The notes beneath the pieces were generated by a model that was not told the DNA's origin, did not search any database, and saw only the letters and a program-made list of their open reading frames with translations. This document shows positions 24,082 to 31,660 of a stretch of DNA of 37,432 nt, one piece after another. Each line of letters starts with the position of its first letter. The stretch's first letter is position 1. A program made the position numbers and the translations under genes. The DNA comes from a virus, in IMG/VR virus record IMGVR_UViG_3300036715_000408, positions 1 through 37,432 of that record. One strand, given 5' to 3'.

Positions 24082-24473
24082 GCGAGGCCAGAGACTGGAT
24101 CGGCACGCCATGGCACCACCAGGGCGCGCTGAAAGGGGTAGGCGTGGACTGCGCGCGCTACCTGTGCGAAGTCTTCCACAACGCCGGACTAACGCCCGAG
24201 ATCGACCCGCGCCCATACCCGTCCGATTGGCACTTCCATCGTGATGAGGAAAGATTCCTCGGCTGGCTGTCCGAGTACGCGGAGGAAGTCGATTCTCCTG
24301 AACCGGGCGATGTCGCCGTATTCAAGTTCGGGCGCTGCTTCAGCCACGGCTCTATCGTGATCGACTGGCCGCTGGTCATTCACGCCTACATGGGCGATGG
24401 CGTGCGCGAGCAGGACGCAGCAACCGGCCGGCTGTCTGGCCGCGCCGTCAAATTTTACCGAGTGAGATCATGA
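24051..24473 (+). CDS. NlpC/P60 peptidase of the tail tip
   Basis: A 140-residue NlpC/P60-type cysteine peptidase. Catalytic Cys is in GVDCARY (near residue 35), His in FSHGSIV near 102, with PGDVAVFKFG between, the family order. Tail-tip peptidases cut peptidoglycan during DNA entry. The start is GTG 24051, in frame, preceded by GGGGG; it overlaps DUF2163 by 31 bases. It overlaps the next gene's ATG as well. Confidence 0.87.
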   Translation: MDSSTRSRVLSEARDWIGTPWHHQGALKGVGVDCARYLCEVFHNAGLTPEIDPRPYPSDWHFHRDEERFLGWLSEYAEEVDSPEPGDVAVFKFGRCFSHGSIVIDWPLVIHAYMGDGVREQDAATGRLSGRAVKFYRVRS

Positions 24474-26962
24474 GCTTCGGCGCTCCCAACACCACCAGCC
24501 GCGCGGAACGCATCAACGGCGTCAGCGTGCAATCATCATGCTATGGCAAGGTTATCCCCATCTACTACGGGCCTAACCGGATGTCACCAAATATTCTGTG
24601 GTCGGGTGATTTTGTCACGACTGAACACAGCGTTACGCAGGGCGGCAAGGGTGGCGGCGAACAGACCAGCATCACCTACACCTATACCACCGCATTGATG
24701 CTGGGCTTGGGCGAGGGCACCATCAACGCCACCAGCATCATGCCCAACAAGGACGGGTGGAAACCGCCGGCAGACTGGGGCTTTGAGGCATTCTCCGGCG
24801 ACGTCGGGCAGGCGGTATGGGGCAACCTCACCAGCAAACACCCATCAGAAGCAATCGGCTATTCCGGCACTGCGCACCTGTCCGTATCCGCGTTCGACTT
24901 GGGCAACACCGCATCCATCCCAAATTTTTCGGTCATTGGCACCGGCCAGGCATTGACAACCAGCCTCGGCTTGTACATCAACGACTATTTGACCAACAGC
25001 CGCTATGGCGCAGGATTCCCAGGAGCCCGCCTTGCCGGAGTCGCGGACGTGGATGCCTACCTGCTTGCTCAAGGTGTCACCTTTTCGCCGTTCGCAGTCG
25101 AGCCGCGCCAAGCGGCTGAAACGTTGCGCGAGTGGACCGATTCCGCCAACGTCGCGATTGTCTGGTCGGATGGCCTGCTCAAACTGATTCCTCGGCTGGA
25201 TAGTGCAGCGGTGGCCTACCAGCTAGGTCCGGATGACCTTATTACCTCCGGCAGCGAAGCACCGATCAAGATCAGCCGCAAACCCACGGCAGACGCATTC
25301 AACCAGCTCCAGGTCGAGTATCTGGACGGCGCGCACGAGTACAACGTAGCGATTGCCGAAGCCAAGGATCAGGCCAACATCGACCAGTTCGGCCTTCGCC
25401 CAGCCAGCACGGAAACCTGCCACGCGGCCAAATCTTCCGCCGTCGCCCGCTGGATCGCCCAGCACAGACTGCAGCGCGCCCTGTACGTCCGCAACACCTA
25501 CCGATTCAGCCTTGGCTGGAAACACTCCCGTTTGGAGCCAATGGATGTCGTTACCCTCACCGACCCACTGCTTGGCCTCAACGCTGTCACAGTCATCATC
25601 AATGAAATCAGCGAGGACGAATTCGGAACCCTCGAAGTTGTGGCAGAGGATTACAGCGGCGCAGTCACTGGCGCGCAGACATACCCATCACAGGCACCAT
25701 CCGGCCACACAGTCAATCAAGGCATTGCACCCGGCAACGCAGCCGCGCCGGTGATCTTCGAGCCTCCAGTCTCGCTCGCAGGTACTGCGCAACTATGGAT
25801 GGCTACATCGGGCGGCGCAGACTGGGGCGGGTGTGAGGTGTGGGCTTCATTCGACGATGCCACTTACTCAAGAGTCGGCATCCTGGAGGGTAAATCACGC
25901 CACGGCACATTGCGCTCCAGCCTGGCAACCGGAACCAGCCCAGACACCAGCCACACGCTGGCCGTGCATATGGTAAGCGGGCAGCTTGCCGCAGGCACCA
26001 CACAGGACGCAATCGACCGACGCACACTTTGCTACGTCGATGGTGAATACATCGCCTACCGAGATTCAACGCTGGTAGGCGCTGGTGATTACGACCTCGG
26101 CTACCTGGTGCGCGGTTGCTACGGCTCAACCATCACCAGCCACGCCAGCGGAAGCAAGATTGCCCGTTGCGATGACTCGCTGTTTCGCTTGTCCATGACC
26201 GATATCTGGACCGGCCGCACGGTCTACATCAAGCTGCTCTCGTACAACATCTGGGGCGGCGGCAAACAGGCGCTGTCCGATGTCTCGCCATACACCTACA
26301 CGGTCTCAGGGTTCCCTGTTGTCAGCATCACCGGACTCGGTGCGACCGTGTTTCAGACCTCGATCACACTGTCCTGGAACGCGGTCGCAGCCCCGTCCAA
26401 TTACGACCACATCGAGGTGCTGCGCAGCGATGACAACAACGCGGCGAATGCTGTCGTGGTCGCTGTGCTTGCAACTGGGGCGACTCGGTACACCGACACG
26501 GTCGGGGTTTCGGGCGCAACCAGGTACTACTGGATGCGCCTGGTCGGCACGCATGGAGAGGCCGGTCCGCTGTCGAGCATGGCAACAGCCGTCACAGCCA
26601 CCATCGGCGGCCTGTACGTCACCGCCACAATGCCCGGCTCAACATATCTGGGATATGACGTTGTGTATTACTCGGTCGGCGAGGATTTGTGGGAGTGGGA
26701 CGGATCAGCCTACGTCCGCGCCGCGCCGGTAGTAAATGCCAGCCAGATCAATGCCGCCAGCCTGTCGGCGATCAGTGCCAATCTGGGGAGCATCACAGCG
26801 GGTGCGCTGAATATTGCAAACAAGTTCATTGTCGACAGCGCCGGCGCGGTGACAATTCAAAACGCGACATCTGGTGCGCGGTTGCAGGTATTCAACAACG
26901 TCATCAAAGTCTACGACAGCGACGGTATATTGCGTGTCAAGCTTGGCGATCTGAGCGCGTGA
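24470..26962 (+). CDS. Tail-tip hub / host-specificity (J-like) protein
   Basis: An 830-residue J-like hub protein. The N-terminal part (YGKVIPIYYGPNRMSPNILW, LGLGEGTIN) and central FRQAAETLREWTDSANVAIVWSDGLL region match GTA/HK97-type tail-hub proteins; a fibronectin type III-like domain lies at about residues 615-710 (ITLSWNAVAAPSNYDHIEVLR), followed by a C-terminal helical/beta segment with ISANLGSITAG, as in DUF1983 tips. It should contact the receptor and form the exit of the tail. Confidence 0.9.
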   Translation: MSFGAPNTTSRAERINGVSVQSSCYGKVIPIYYGPNRMSPNILWSGDFVTTEHSVTQGGKGGGEQTSITYTYTTALMLGLGEGTINATSIMPNKDGWKPPADWGFEAFSGDVGQAVWGNLTSKHPSEAIGYSGTAHLSVSAFDLGNTASIPNFSVIGTGQALTTSLGLYINDYLTNSRYGAGFPGARLAGVADVDAYLLAQGVTFSPFAVEPRQAAETLREWTDSANVAIVWSDGLLKLIPRLDSAAVAYQLGPDDLITSGSEAPIKISRKPTADAFNQLQVEYLDGAHEYNVAIAEAKDQANIDQFGLRPASTETCHAAKSSAVARWIAQHRLQRALYVRNTYRFSLGWKHSRLEPMDVVTLTDPLLGLNAVTVIINEISEDEFGTLEVVAEDYSGAVTGAQTYPSQAPSGHTVNQGIAPGNAAAPVIFEPPVSLAGTAQLWMATSGGADWGGCEVWASFDDATYSRVGILEGKSRHGTLRSSLATGTSPDTSHTLAVHMVSGQLAAGTTQDAIDRRTLCYVDGEYIAYRDSTLVGAGDYDLGYLVRGCYGSTITSHASGSKIARCDDSLFRLSMTDIWTGRTVYIKLLSYNIWGGGKQALSDVSPYTYTVSGFPVVSITGLGATVFQTSITLSWNAVAAPSNYDHIEVLRSDDNNAANAVVVAVLATGATRYTDTVGVSGATRYYWMRLVGTHGEAGPLSSMATAVTATIGGLYVTATMPGSTYLGYDVVYYSVGEDLWEWDGSAYVRAAPVVNASQINAASLSAISANLGSITAGALNIANKFIVDSAGAVTIQNATSGARLQVFNNVIKVYDSDGILRVKLGDLSA

Positions 26963-26963
26963 T

Positions 26964-27869
26964 ATGAGCCACGGACTACGGGTTTTTAGCGCGACTGGAA
27001 GCATCCTGCTAGACACTAATGATGGCATTGCCAGATTGGTCGGTGAATATCTGGTAAGCGGACTGTCTTCTGGCAGCAGCGTTTTTATATCGGTCCCTGG
27101 AATGGGCAGCGATGGCAATTGGATGGTATTCCAAGTGTCACATACGAATGGGCTGTTTGCCACCATCAGCGCTGGCGGATTCACCGTGACATGTGGGTAT
27201 CTTGATGTCACTGAAACCACCTGGACTGTGTTGAGAAAGGACGGCGCAGCATCTGCTGGACATGGGTTCATGGCTATAAACGATTCCGGAGATGTACAGA
27301 TAGATCAAGACTTTACGAATTACGTCAAGCTTGATTCTGGAACGGGTAGGGCATCAGGAACCATGCTTCCGAGCGTAGCTGGCGCAAGTATCTATGCGGT
27401 TAGACCGACAGCCGCAGGTGTCGGAATTAATATGACCGCCAGTAAAGGCGTGGAAGTTACATCTGGCACATATGATTGGATCGCGTATGGCAGGCAGGAT
27501 TCTGCAATCCTGCCTTCTACTGGGTTCGGACTGCGCGTTTACAGAGCAGATGGATCAGTGGCATATGACAGCGATGCCCGGCTACTTAGGCCAATCAATA
27601 GCCTTTTATTTCCATCTGACAGCTATTCTCATACCGCCAGCCTAGATGCTGGACCATATGGTATGAGGCCTTATGTATCGCACTTCAACTTAGCCCCGAT
27701 TTCAAGCCAAGACCTGGGATTTAGTCTTGGAGTTATGATCGGCCCGCGCGTTACATTCAATAGCGATACCAGCATAACAACGCTTGCAACGGCACTTTGG
27801 AACGGACCTCCTATCTCATCTGGTCCGTGGGTAGCCAATTACCCGCTGCAATTCTTCACTGACTACTAG
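26964..27869 (+). CDS. Tail-tip accessory protein (possible receptor-binding)
   Basis: A 301-residue, Ser/Gly-rich beta-type protein directly after the hub gene, the usual place of receptor-binding or fibre proteins. It contains repeats of the same kind: SHGLRVFSATGSILLDTND at the N-terminus and TGFGLRVYRADGSVAYDSD near residue 188, indicating a duplicated module. I do not recognise a family. It begins two bases after the hub stop and is lower in GC than the hub. Confidence 0.72.
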   Translation: MSHGLRVFSATGSILLDTNDGIARLVGEYLVSGLSSGSSVFISVPGMGSDGNWMVFQVSHTNGLFATISAGGFTVTCGYLDVTETTWTVLRKDGAASAGHGFMAINDSGDVQIDQDFTNYVKLDSGTGRASGTMLPSVAGASIYAVRPTAAGVGINMTASKGVEVTSGTYDWIAYGRQDSAILPSTGFGLRVYRADGSVAYDSDARLLRPINSLLFPSDSYSHTASLDAGPYGMRPYVSHFNLAPISSQDLGFSLGVMIGPRVTFNSDTSITTLATALWNGPPISSGPWVANYPLQFFTDY

Positions 27870-27880
27870 CGAGGTAATCC

Positions 27881-28057
27881 ATGAGATTTTTGCTTGTTAT
27901 TGCGGCAGTCATGCTTTCTGGTTGCGCCACATCAAAAATAATAGACCCGGCCAACGTTCGAACTTTCGATGATCCAGCCACTCGATTGCGATGCTACGAG
28001 CTGATTGATAGTTCCGCCGCCTCGCACTTTGTTTGCACGAAAATGGACAAGCCATGA
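27881..28057 (+). CDS. Small lipoprotein
   Basis: A 58-residue gene that was easy to miss. It starts MRFLLVIAAVMLSGC: a short signal peptide with the lipobox LSGC at residues 12-15, so a lipid-anchored outer or inner membrane protein. After the Cys there is a 43-residue polar tail with two further cysteines. RBS GAGGT lies seven bases before the ATG. The stop overlaps the next ATG (ATGA). Place just before the muramidase suggests lysis or superinfection exclusion. Confidence 0.8.
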   Translation: MRFLLVIAAVMLSGCATSKIIDPANVRTFDDPATRLRCYELIDSSAASHFVCTKMDKP

Positions 28058-28296
28058 CCAACAGACCAAGCTACGAAGCGCCATACGATGGACCCGAGCG
28101 CCGCGCAATGCCGCTCTCAGAAGATCAGATCGAAGCTATCGCTGAGAAAGCCGCAGACCGTGCAATCGAGAAGATGAAGGCATCAGCGCTACAGGGCGTC
28201 GGAACCTGGACCCTGAACAAAATCAGTTGGATTTTCACGCTGGGCGCAATCGGCTTGTACTGGTGGATGCTGAAGAACGGATGGATCAAACCATGA
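28054..28296 (+). CDS. Small membrane protein, lysis-associated
   Basis: An 80-residue protein with a polar, helical N-terminus (EDQIEAIAEKAADRAIEKM) and one C-terminal membrane segment (about 58-75, ISWIFTLGAIGLYWWMLK). It resembles proteins found before phage muramidases; a holin-like or membrane-anchoring role is possible. Start ATG 28054 overlaps the lipoprotein stop; its own stop overlaps the muramidase ATG. Confidence 0.7.
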   Translation: MTNRPSYEAPYDGPERRAMPLSEDQIEAIAEKAADRAIEKMKASALQGVGTWTLNKISWIFTLGAIGLYWWMLKNGWIKP

Positions 28297-28772
28297 GCAA
28301 CTTCGATGCCGCATTTATCCGCATCGTCGGGCTTGAAGGCAGATACTCAGACGACCCCAAAGACCCCGGCGGAAAAACCAAGTTCGGCATCACCGAGAGC
28401 GTCGCCCGCGCCCACGCCTACCAGGGCGACATGCGTGATCTGCCGCTTGACTTCGCAGGCAAGATTTACCGCACTGATTATTGGGATATCTGCCACTGCG
28501 ACAGTCTGCCCTGGCCGTTGGCGCTCTACGTGTTCGACGCCGCCGTCAACCAGGGTCAGGAAACCGCAATCAAGATGCTGCAACGCGCCTTGGACACCGT
28601 GCAGGACGGCCATATCGGCCCGCAAACCCTGGCCCTGGCCGCCAAGTCAACCGACTGGCACGCCGCCCGCTTACTCGCCTTCCGCGCATTGCAATACACA
28701 GCCACGCGCGGCTTCGATACCTACGGCGTAGGCTGGCTGACGCGGCTTTTTGAAATTGGGAGACAGCCATGA
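28293..28772 (+). CDS. Endolysin, GH108-type N-acetylmuramidase
   Basis: A 159-residue endolysin. The N-terminus IVGLEGRYSDDPKDPGGKTKFGIT is the GH108 core with catalytic Glu15, followed by YRTDYWD and a C-terminal peptidoglycan-binding part (MLQRALDTVQDGHIGPQT). The enzyme cleaves glycan chains of the cell wall. There is no signal peptide, so a holin is needed; ATG 28293 was chosen at the family start and overlaps the previous stop. Confidence 0.9.
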   Translation: MSNFDAAFIRIVGLEGRYSDDPKDPGGKTKFGITESVARAHAYQGDMRDLPLDFAGKIYRTDYWDICHCDSLPWPLALYVFDAAVNQGQETAIKMLQRALDTVQDGHIGPQTLALAAKSTDWHAARLLAFRALQYTATRGFDTYGVGWLTRLFEIGRQP

Positions 28773-29017
28773 AATGGATCAAAGACGCACTGACCGAAAC
28801 AGACGGTGAGAGCTACGACCATATCCGCATACTGGCGGTTCTCGCCGTGGTAATCGGCCTAGCGCTGCAAGTGTGGGTAGTCATTCGGTGGATTGGTCCG
28901 GCACCGCAGGTGTTCGACTTCCAGTCATTCGGCCTTGGCTTGGGCGCTGTGTTTGCCGGTGTCGGCGCGGCGCTCAAGCTCAAACCGGAGACACCGGCCA
29001 AGGATGCCGACCAATGA
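28769..29017 (+). CDS. Putative holin
   Basis: An 82-residue protein with two hydrophobic segments (about residues 20-42 and 52-70, ILAVLAVVIGLALQVWVVIRW and FGLGLGAVFAGVGAALKL) and a charged C-terminus, directly between the endolysin and Rz: the standard holin place and shape. ATGA overlaps on both sides. Confidence 0.8.
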   Translation: MKWIKDALTETDGESYDHIRILAVLAVVIGLALQVWVVIRWIGPAPQVFDFQSFGLGLGAVFAGVGAALKLKPETPAKDADQ

Positions 29018-29526
29018 ACCCATATCTCATCATCGGCCTGCTGATCGGATGGGCAGCCAGCCTCGCGGGTGTCGGCTGGTGGCAGAACGAGGCCGGACAT
29101 ACCGCAGAGCGCACTGCCTGGCAGACGCGCGAGAACACAGAACTTCGCGCCGCGAACGCCAAGATCATCACCCTACAGACCAGCGTCAGGAGTATCGAGC
29201 AGGCGCACGCCATTGCGCTGTCGGATGTTTCGACAAATTACCAAAAGGAGTTGAGCAATGCGAACAAACAACATGCCGCCGATGTTGCTGCTGTCCGTGC
29301 TGGCACTATCCGGCTGCGCTACCCAAATACCTCCAGCATCTACACCATTGGAGATCGCCCCGCCGAAACTGGCCCCGGCACCGGCGGATGTGATGGTCCC
29401 CAGGGAGCCGAACTTCCGGCAGCGACTTCTGAATTTCTTCTCAGCCTCGCCAACGACGCCGACGACATCACCCGCCAGCTCACCGCATGTCAGCGAGTGA
29501 TCATTGAGGATCGGGCCGAGCGCTGA
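29014..29526 (+). CDS. Rz-like inner-membrane spanin
   Basis: A 170-residue protein: one N-terminal membrane helix (LIIGLLIGWAASLAGVGWW) and a long helical periplasmic part (TELRAANAKIITLQTSVRSIEQAHAIAL). This is an Rz-type i-spanin. The gene for its partner, Rz1, lies inside it in another frame, as in lambda. It disrupts the outer membrane at the end of lysis. Its end overlaps the convergent gene 29501-29737. Confidence 0.88.
   Translation: MNPYLIIGLLIGWAASLAGVGWWQNEAGHTAERTAWQTRENTELRAANAKIITLQTSVRSIEQAHAIALSDVSTNYQKELSNANKQHAADVAAVRAGTIRLRYPNTSSIYTIGDRPAETGPGTGGCDGPQGAELPAATSEFLLSLANDADDITRQLTACQRVIIEDRAER
29258..29500 (+). CDS. Rz1-like outer-membrane lipoprotein spanin
   Basis: An 80-residue lipoprotein coded wholly inside the Rz gene in another frame. 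Signal MRTNNMPPMLLLSVLALSGC has the lipobox LSGC at residues 17-20; the mature part is Pro-rich (PPASTPLEIAPPKLAPAP), typical of Rz1. It forms the outer membrane half of the spanin complex. Confidence 0.9.
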   Translation: MRTNNMPPMLLLSVLALSGCATQIPPASTPLEIAPPKLAPAPADVMVPREPNFRQRLLNFFSASPTTPTTSPASSPHVSE

Positions 29527-29737
29527 TTGATAGAATTTGGCCGTCTTGCGCGGAATTCGCCGCCGTCATGTCGCCACGTTTCGCGGCCTTGTCTCGTTTC
29601 CGCTGCAACTTCGCTGCGGTCTCTTTTATCGCTTCGTGGTCGTCAGGGTGCGCGTACATTTCCAGTCTTTTCAGGCCGGATTCTTGGCGGCGCTTGCGAA
29701 ACGCCGCCACCCTTTCGGCTGTCGGTTTTGATTCCAT
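29501..29737 (-). CDS. Small RHH-like DNA-binding protein
   Basis: A 78-residue basic protein. MESKPTAERVAAFRKRRQESGLKRLEMYAHPDDHEAIKE reads as a ribbon-helix-helix type start with a following helix, as in small phage Arc-like regulators. It follows gene 29738-30091 with no gap and is convergent with Rz, overlapping it by 26 bases. A 7-bp GC palindrome lies in its coding part. Function not known. Confidence 0.65.
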   Translation of the reverse strand: MESKPTAERVAAFRKRRQESGLKRLEMYAHPDDHEAIKETAAKLQRKRDKAAKRGDMTAANSAQDGQILSISARPDPQ

Positions 29738-30091
29738 TTAGTGCCAGCATGCACTTTTACGCGCGGTCTTTGCTGCACGTCTCATCCTAACGGCCCTGGA
29801 TGGTGATTTGTTGTAGTTGAACGCCCGTGTATTGGTTGTTTTTGTGGTTGTTCGCGTAACACTTACTGACTCTTTTTTGTCTTCGCACAAAAGTTTAATC
29901 ACTTCTCGCAATGCGATATCGCGTAAATCTTTATCACGCGATGTTTTTCTCGTGCAGTCAACCAATTCGCTAACAAATTGGCTTGCATTTTTTATCAATA
30001 CGGCACGCTCTATGTTATCAACGCACGAATGAAAGTTATTAACCATAATCCGCAAATCCTCGGTTTGTTCGCGGTACATTGTGATGTCCAT
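29738..30091 (-). CDS. Hypothetical protein of an AT-rich moron
   Basis: A 117-residue helical, charged protein with no family recognised: MDITMYREQTEDLRIMVNNF ... then a Thr-rich stretch and a very basic C-terminus. Start ATG 30091 is chosen for GGAG six bases upstream and because a sigma70-like promoter (30122-30150) would start transcription near 30115; upstream ATG 30163 would lie before that start. The gene is more AT-rich than its surroundings, which with its own promoter marks it as a moron (late acquired gene). Confidence 0.6.
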   Translation of the reverse strand: MDITMYREQTEDLRIMVNNFHSCVDNIERAVLIKNASQFVSELVDCTRKTSRDKDLRDIALREVIKLLCEDKKESVSVTRTTTKTTNTRAFNYNKSPSRAVRMRRAAKTARKSACWH

Positions 30092-30121
30092 GTCGTTCTC
30101 CGGTGCGTTGTTGATGGTATA

Positions 30122-30150
30122 ACTATAGTTCGCCGTAACCGGTAACGCAA
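30122..30150 (-). promoter_or_regulatory. Sigma70-like leftward promoter
   Basis: On the minus strand TTGCGT (30145-30150), 17-bp spacer, TATAGT (30122-30127). It would transcribe genes 29738-30091 and 29501-29737. Confidence 0.6.
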
Positions 30151-30185
30151 TAAGATTCTCCATCAAATGATTTTATGGCTGTCAC

Positions 30186-30257
30186 GGATAACTCTCTGTT
30201 ACAGCCGCGATCACGGCCATAAATCCGGCCGGTCCGGCTTGAATCTGGGCGTTAGGC
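30186..30257 (-). other. attC-like site 3
   Basis: Outer boxes GGATAAC (30186-30192) and GTTAGGC (30251-30257), 72 bp, with an AGCCG/CGGCT inner stem and a CCGGCTTGAATCTGGGCG right arm. The TAA stop of gene 30252-30482 sits in the GTTAGGC box. Arm asymmetry suggests same polarity as that gene. The right 60 bases are similar to 34981-35040. Confidence 0.65.
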
Positions 30258-30482
30258 CACAACAACAGCCTCAGATGCACGCAACTCCTTGATTGCTTCG
30301 CTTGCCTTGTCTGCGGAGTCGAAAAACATCGGCTCGGTGCCTTTGGCAACGTGCATCCAGGCGCCTCCCTTCTCGCGCTTAGTCTGCACGCCATAGATGA
30401 TCGTTGCTTGCGTGGCGTTAATCGCCTCGTCGCTTGTGTCGATCCACTGGGAAACTCGGTACTGCGGAAATTTGATACCCAT
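30252..30482 (-). CDS. Small cassette protein
   Basis: A 76-residue protein starting MGIKFPQYRVSQWIDTSDE, with beta strands and a C-terminal helix (FDSADKASEAIKELRASEAVV). No family recognised; such FDSADKA... endings are known in small phage proteins. Its TAA stop overlaps the attC box, and the next attC (site 4) precedes its start by 25 bases: one cassette. Weak AGGA RBS. Confidence 0.65.
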   Translation of the reverse strand: MGIKFPQYRVSQWIDTSDEAINATQATIIYGVQTKREKGGAWMHVAKGTEPMFFDSADKASEAIKELRASEAVVVA

Positions 30483-30507
30483 GCCTAGGTTCCTATCGTT
30501 GGTTGTG

Positions 30508-30562
30508 GCCTAACCCAGCCAATCAACCGGACCATTCGGGCCGGTTATTGGCACCGTTATGC
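30508..30562 (+). other. attC-like site 4
   Basis: GCCTAAC (30508-30514) and GTTATGC (30556-30562), 55 bp. Inner arms AATCAACCGG and CCGGTTATT pair with one extra C on the left; loop ACCATTCGGG. The clearest compact site in the left arm. Asymmetry implies plus polarity, opposite to the genes. Confidence 0.78.
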
Positions 30563-30744
30563 ACAGCAGAGTCGGATACTACGGTGCGGTATATTGGTAT
30601 GTAGTTTGCACACTCAATGCCACGCTCAGATACCGTGTATTGGAACGTAGCCACGCTTTGCCAGTCGCTAGCCTTCGCCCGCACTCGATAGCAGTGCTCT
30701 GCGTTCGGGCAAAGTGTCTGGGTGCACATCGTAATGTCAGCCAT
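30523..30744 (-). CDS. Small Cys-containing cassette protein reading into attC
   Basis: A 73-residue protein with CTQTLCPNAEHC at the N-terminus, suggesting a metal-binding knuckle, and Cys again at ECANY. No family recognised. Its last 12 residues (VHNGANNRPEWSG) are encoded by attC site 4, and its start (30744) lies one base after the upstream gene's stop. So the two genes share an operon, and the stop codon is inside the attC palindrome. Confidence 0.6.
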   Translation of the reverse strand: MADITMCTQTLCPNAEHCYRVRAKASDWQSVATFQYTVSERGIECANYIPIYRTVVSDSAVHNGANNRPEWSG

Positions 30745-30745
30745 A

Positions 30746-31039
30746 TCAGTCCTTCCGTTGCATAACTGTGCTTTCGATCTGGACGCCAGCGATAAAGCCG
30801 CTGTCGCCCCTCAAAGCGGCGTTATGGCGCTTGCACCCGAGAGCCGAACGAGCCAGCGCAACATTCCTCGGCGTTTCTCCACCGTAGTACGCTTCGAGCT
30901 GGGCAATCTCTTTCAGTGCCGCCCGTGTGCGCCTTACTTCATCGGCCAGCGTCGCAACAACGTCACGCGAGCGCAGCCGGCCAACCGTTTCCGGCGTGCA
31001 GTTCTTCTCGGCCCATTGCAAGGCTTGTTCCAGTGTCAT
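30746..31039 (-). CDS. Cassette gene reading through an attC site
   Basis: A 97-residue protein starting MTLEQALQWAEKNCTPETVGRLRSRDVV, helical, charged, with LADEVRRTRAALKEIAQLEAYYGG in the middle. No family recognised. ATG 31039 has GGAGG seven bases upstream. The final 27 residues (RHNAALRGDSGF ... VMQRKD) are translated from attC site 5, which lies wholly within the reading frame, so the attC supplies the C-terminus. Stop TGA is one base from the next start. Confidence 0.65.
   Translation of the reverse strand: MTLEQALQWAEKNCTPETVGRLRSRDVVATLADEVRRTRAALKEIAQLEAYYGGETPRNVALARSALGCKRHNAALRGDSGFIAGVQIESTVMQRKD
30760..30827 (+). other. attC-like site 5
   Basis: GCATAAC (30760-30766) and GTTATGG (30821-30827), 68 bp. 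Arms GCTTTCGATCTGGACG and CGCCCCTCAAAGC pair, extra bases on the left; inner CAGCG/CGCTG stem. The site is inside gene 30746-31039. Asymmetry implies plus polarity. Confidence 0.75.
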
Positions 31040-31054
31040 GTCTTTACCTCCGCG

Positions 31055-31118
31055 CCATAACCCGGCGCTCAAGCGTGGCGGGCGAAAAGACGCCAGCCCA
31101 TTAATTCGGGCGTTAGGC
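31055..31118 (+). other. attC-like site 6
   Basis: CCATAAC (31055-31061) and GTTAGGC (31112-31118), 64 bp. Arms GCTCAAGCGTGGCGGGCG and CGCCAGCCCATTAAT pair imperfectly. The TAA of gene 31113-31313 lies in the right box. Polarity is unclear. Confidence 0.75.
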
Positions 31119-31313
31119 CCGCCCGCGCTCGGCCAGCATTGCATCAGCCAACGTGTAGGCATCGCGCGCATACATCTCGGGGCCTGATTGCGGCTGAACC
31201 GGGCAGGCGATCATCCCTTGCAGCGCAGCCGCTGCGAAGTAGTCGCGCAGCGCCATGCCGTGCGACTGCCACTTGGATAATTCTTGCACTGGAAATGCAG
31301 GTTCTTGGCCCAT
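31113..31313 (-). CDS. Conserved small phage protein (DYFAA-type)
   Basis: A 66-residue protein: MGQEPAFPVQELSKWQSHGMALRDYFAAAALQGMIA ... AYTLADAMLAERGRA. This arrangement, a MTLRDYFAA-like element followed by an AY..ADAML ending, recurs in many proteobacterial phages; function unknown. I chose ATG 31313 for GGAG six bases upstream. The stop TAA is in the outer box of attC site 6, and attC site 7 lies just before its start. Confidence 0.7.
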   Translation of the reverse strand: MGQEPAFPVQELSKWQSHGMALRDYFAAAALQGMIACPVQPQSGPEMYARDAYTLADAMLAERGRA

Positions 31314-31336
31314 CGTGTTCTCCATAGTAAGTTGCT

Positions 31337-31400
31337 GCATAACAAATCATTCCAGCGGGATGCGCGAAAATCCGCGCGCCACTGAATTCAGGCGTTATGC
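31337..31400 (+). other. attC-like site 7
   Basis: GCATAAC (31337-31343) and GTTATGC (31394-31400), perfectly complementary boxes, 64 bp. Arms CATTCCAGCGGGATGCGCG and CGCGCGCCACTGAATTC pair, extra bases on the left arm. It shares the 16-mer CTGAATTCAGGCGTTA with site 9 (inverted). The TAA of gene 31395-31658 is in the right box. Confidence 0.82.
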
Positions 31401-31658
31401 ATCACCAATAGCCGAGAACGCGCAGCGCCAATCCTTAACGTCGCCGTCATTCCACCAAGCTTCTCCGAATGCGTTGTGGTGATCTGGAAGTTTGTGCGGC
31501 TTGTCGGCCTCAAACTCAAGTATCACACCCCGTCCGACCTTCATCGCCCAGGCCATCGCCGCTTGCATTGTGGTGAAGCCACGCACGGGCGCATGGATCG
31601 CTCCGATTTGCCGGTACAGCTTCGCCTTCTTCTGCGTTGTCGCGTGGTATAGCTTCAT
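31395..31658 (-). CDS. Cassette protein, ADP-ribosyl-like start
   Basis: An 87-residue protein starting MKLYHATTQKKAKLYRQIGA, like the first strands of ADP-ribosyltransferase/RNA 2'-phosphotransferase-type folds (YHATT), followed by a helix and VGRGVILEFEAD. Short for a full domain, so catalysis is not claimed. ATG 31658 has GGAG; it starts two bases after the stop of gene 31661-31870, so the pair is one cassette. Stop TAA is in attC site 7. Confidence 0.65.
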   Translation of the reverse strand: MKLYHATTQKKAKLYRQIGAIHAPVRGFTTMQAAMAWAMKVGRGVILEFEADKPHKLPDHHNAFGEAWWNDGDVKDWRCAFSAIGDA

Positions 31659-31660
31659 TC

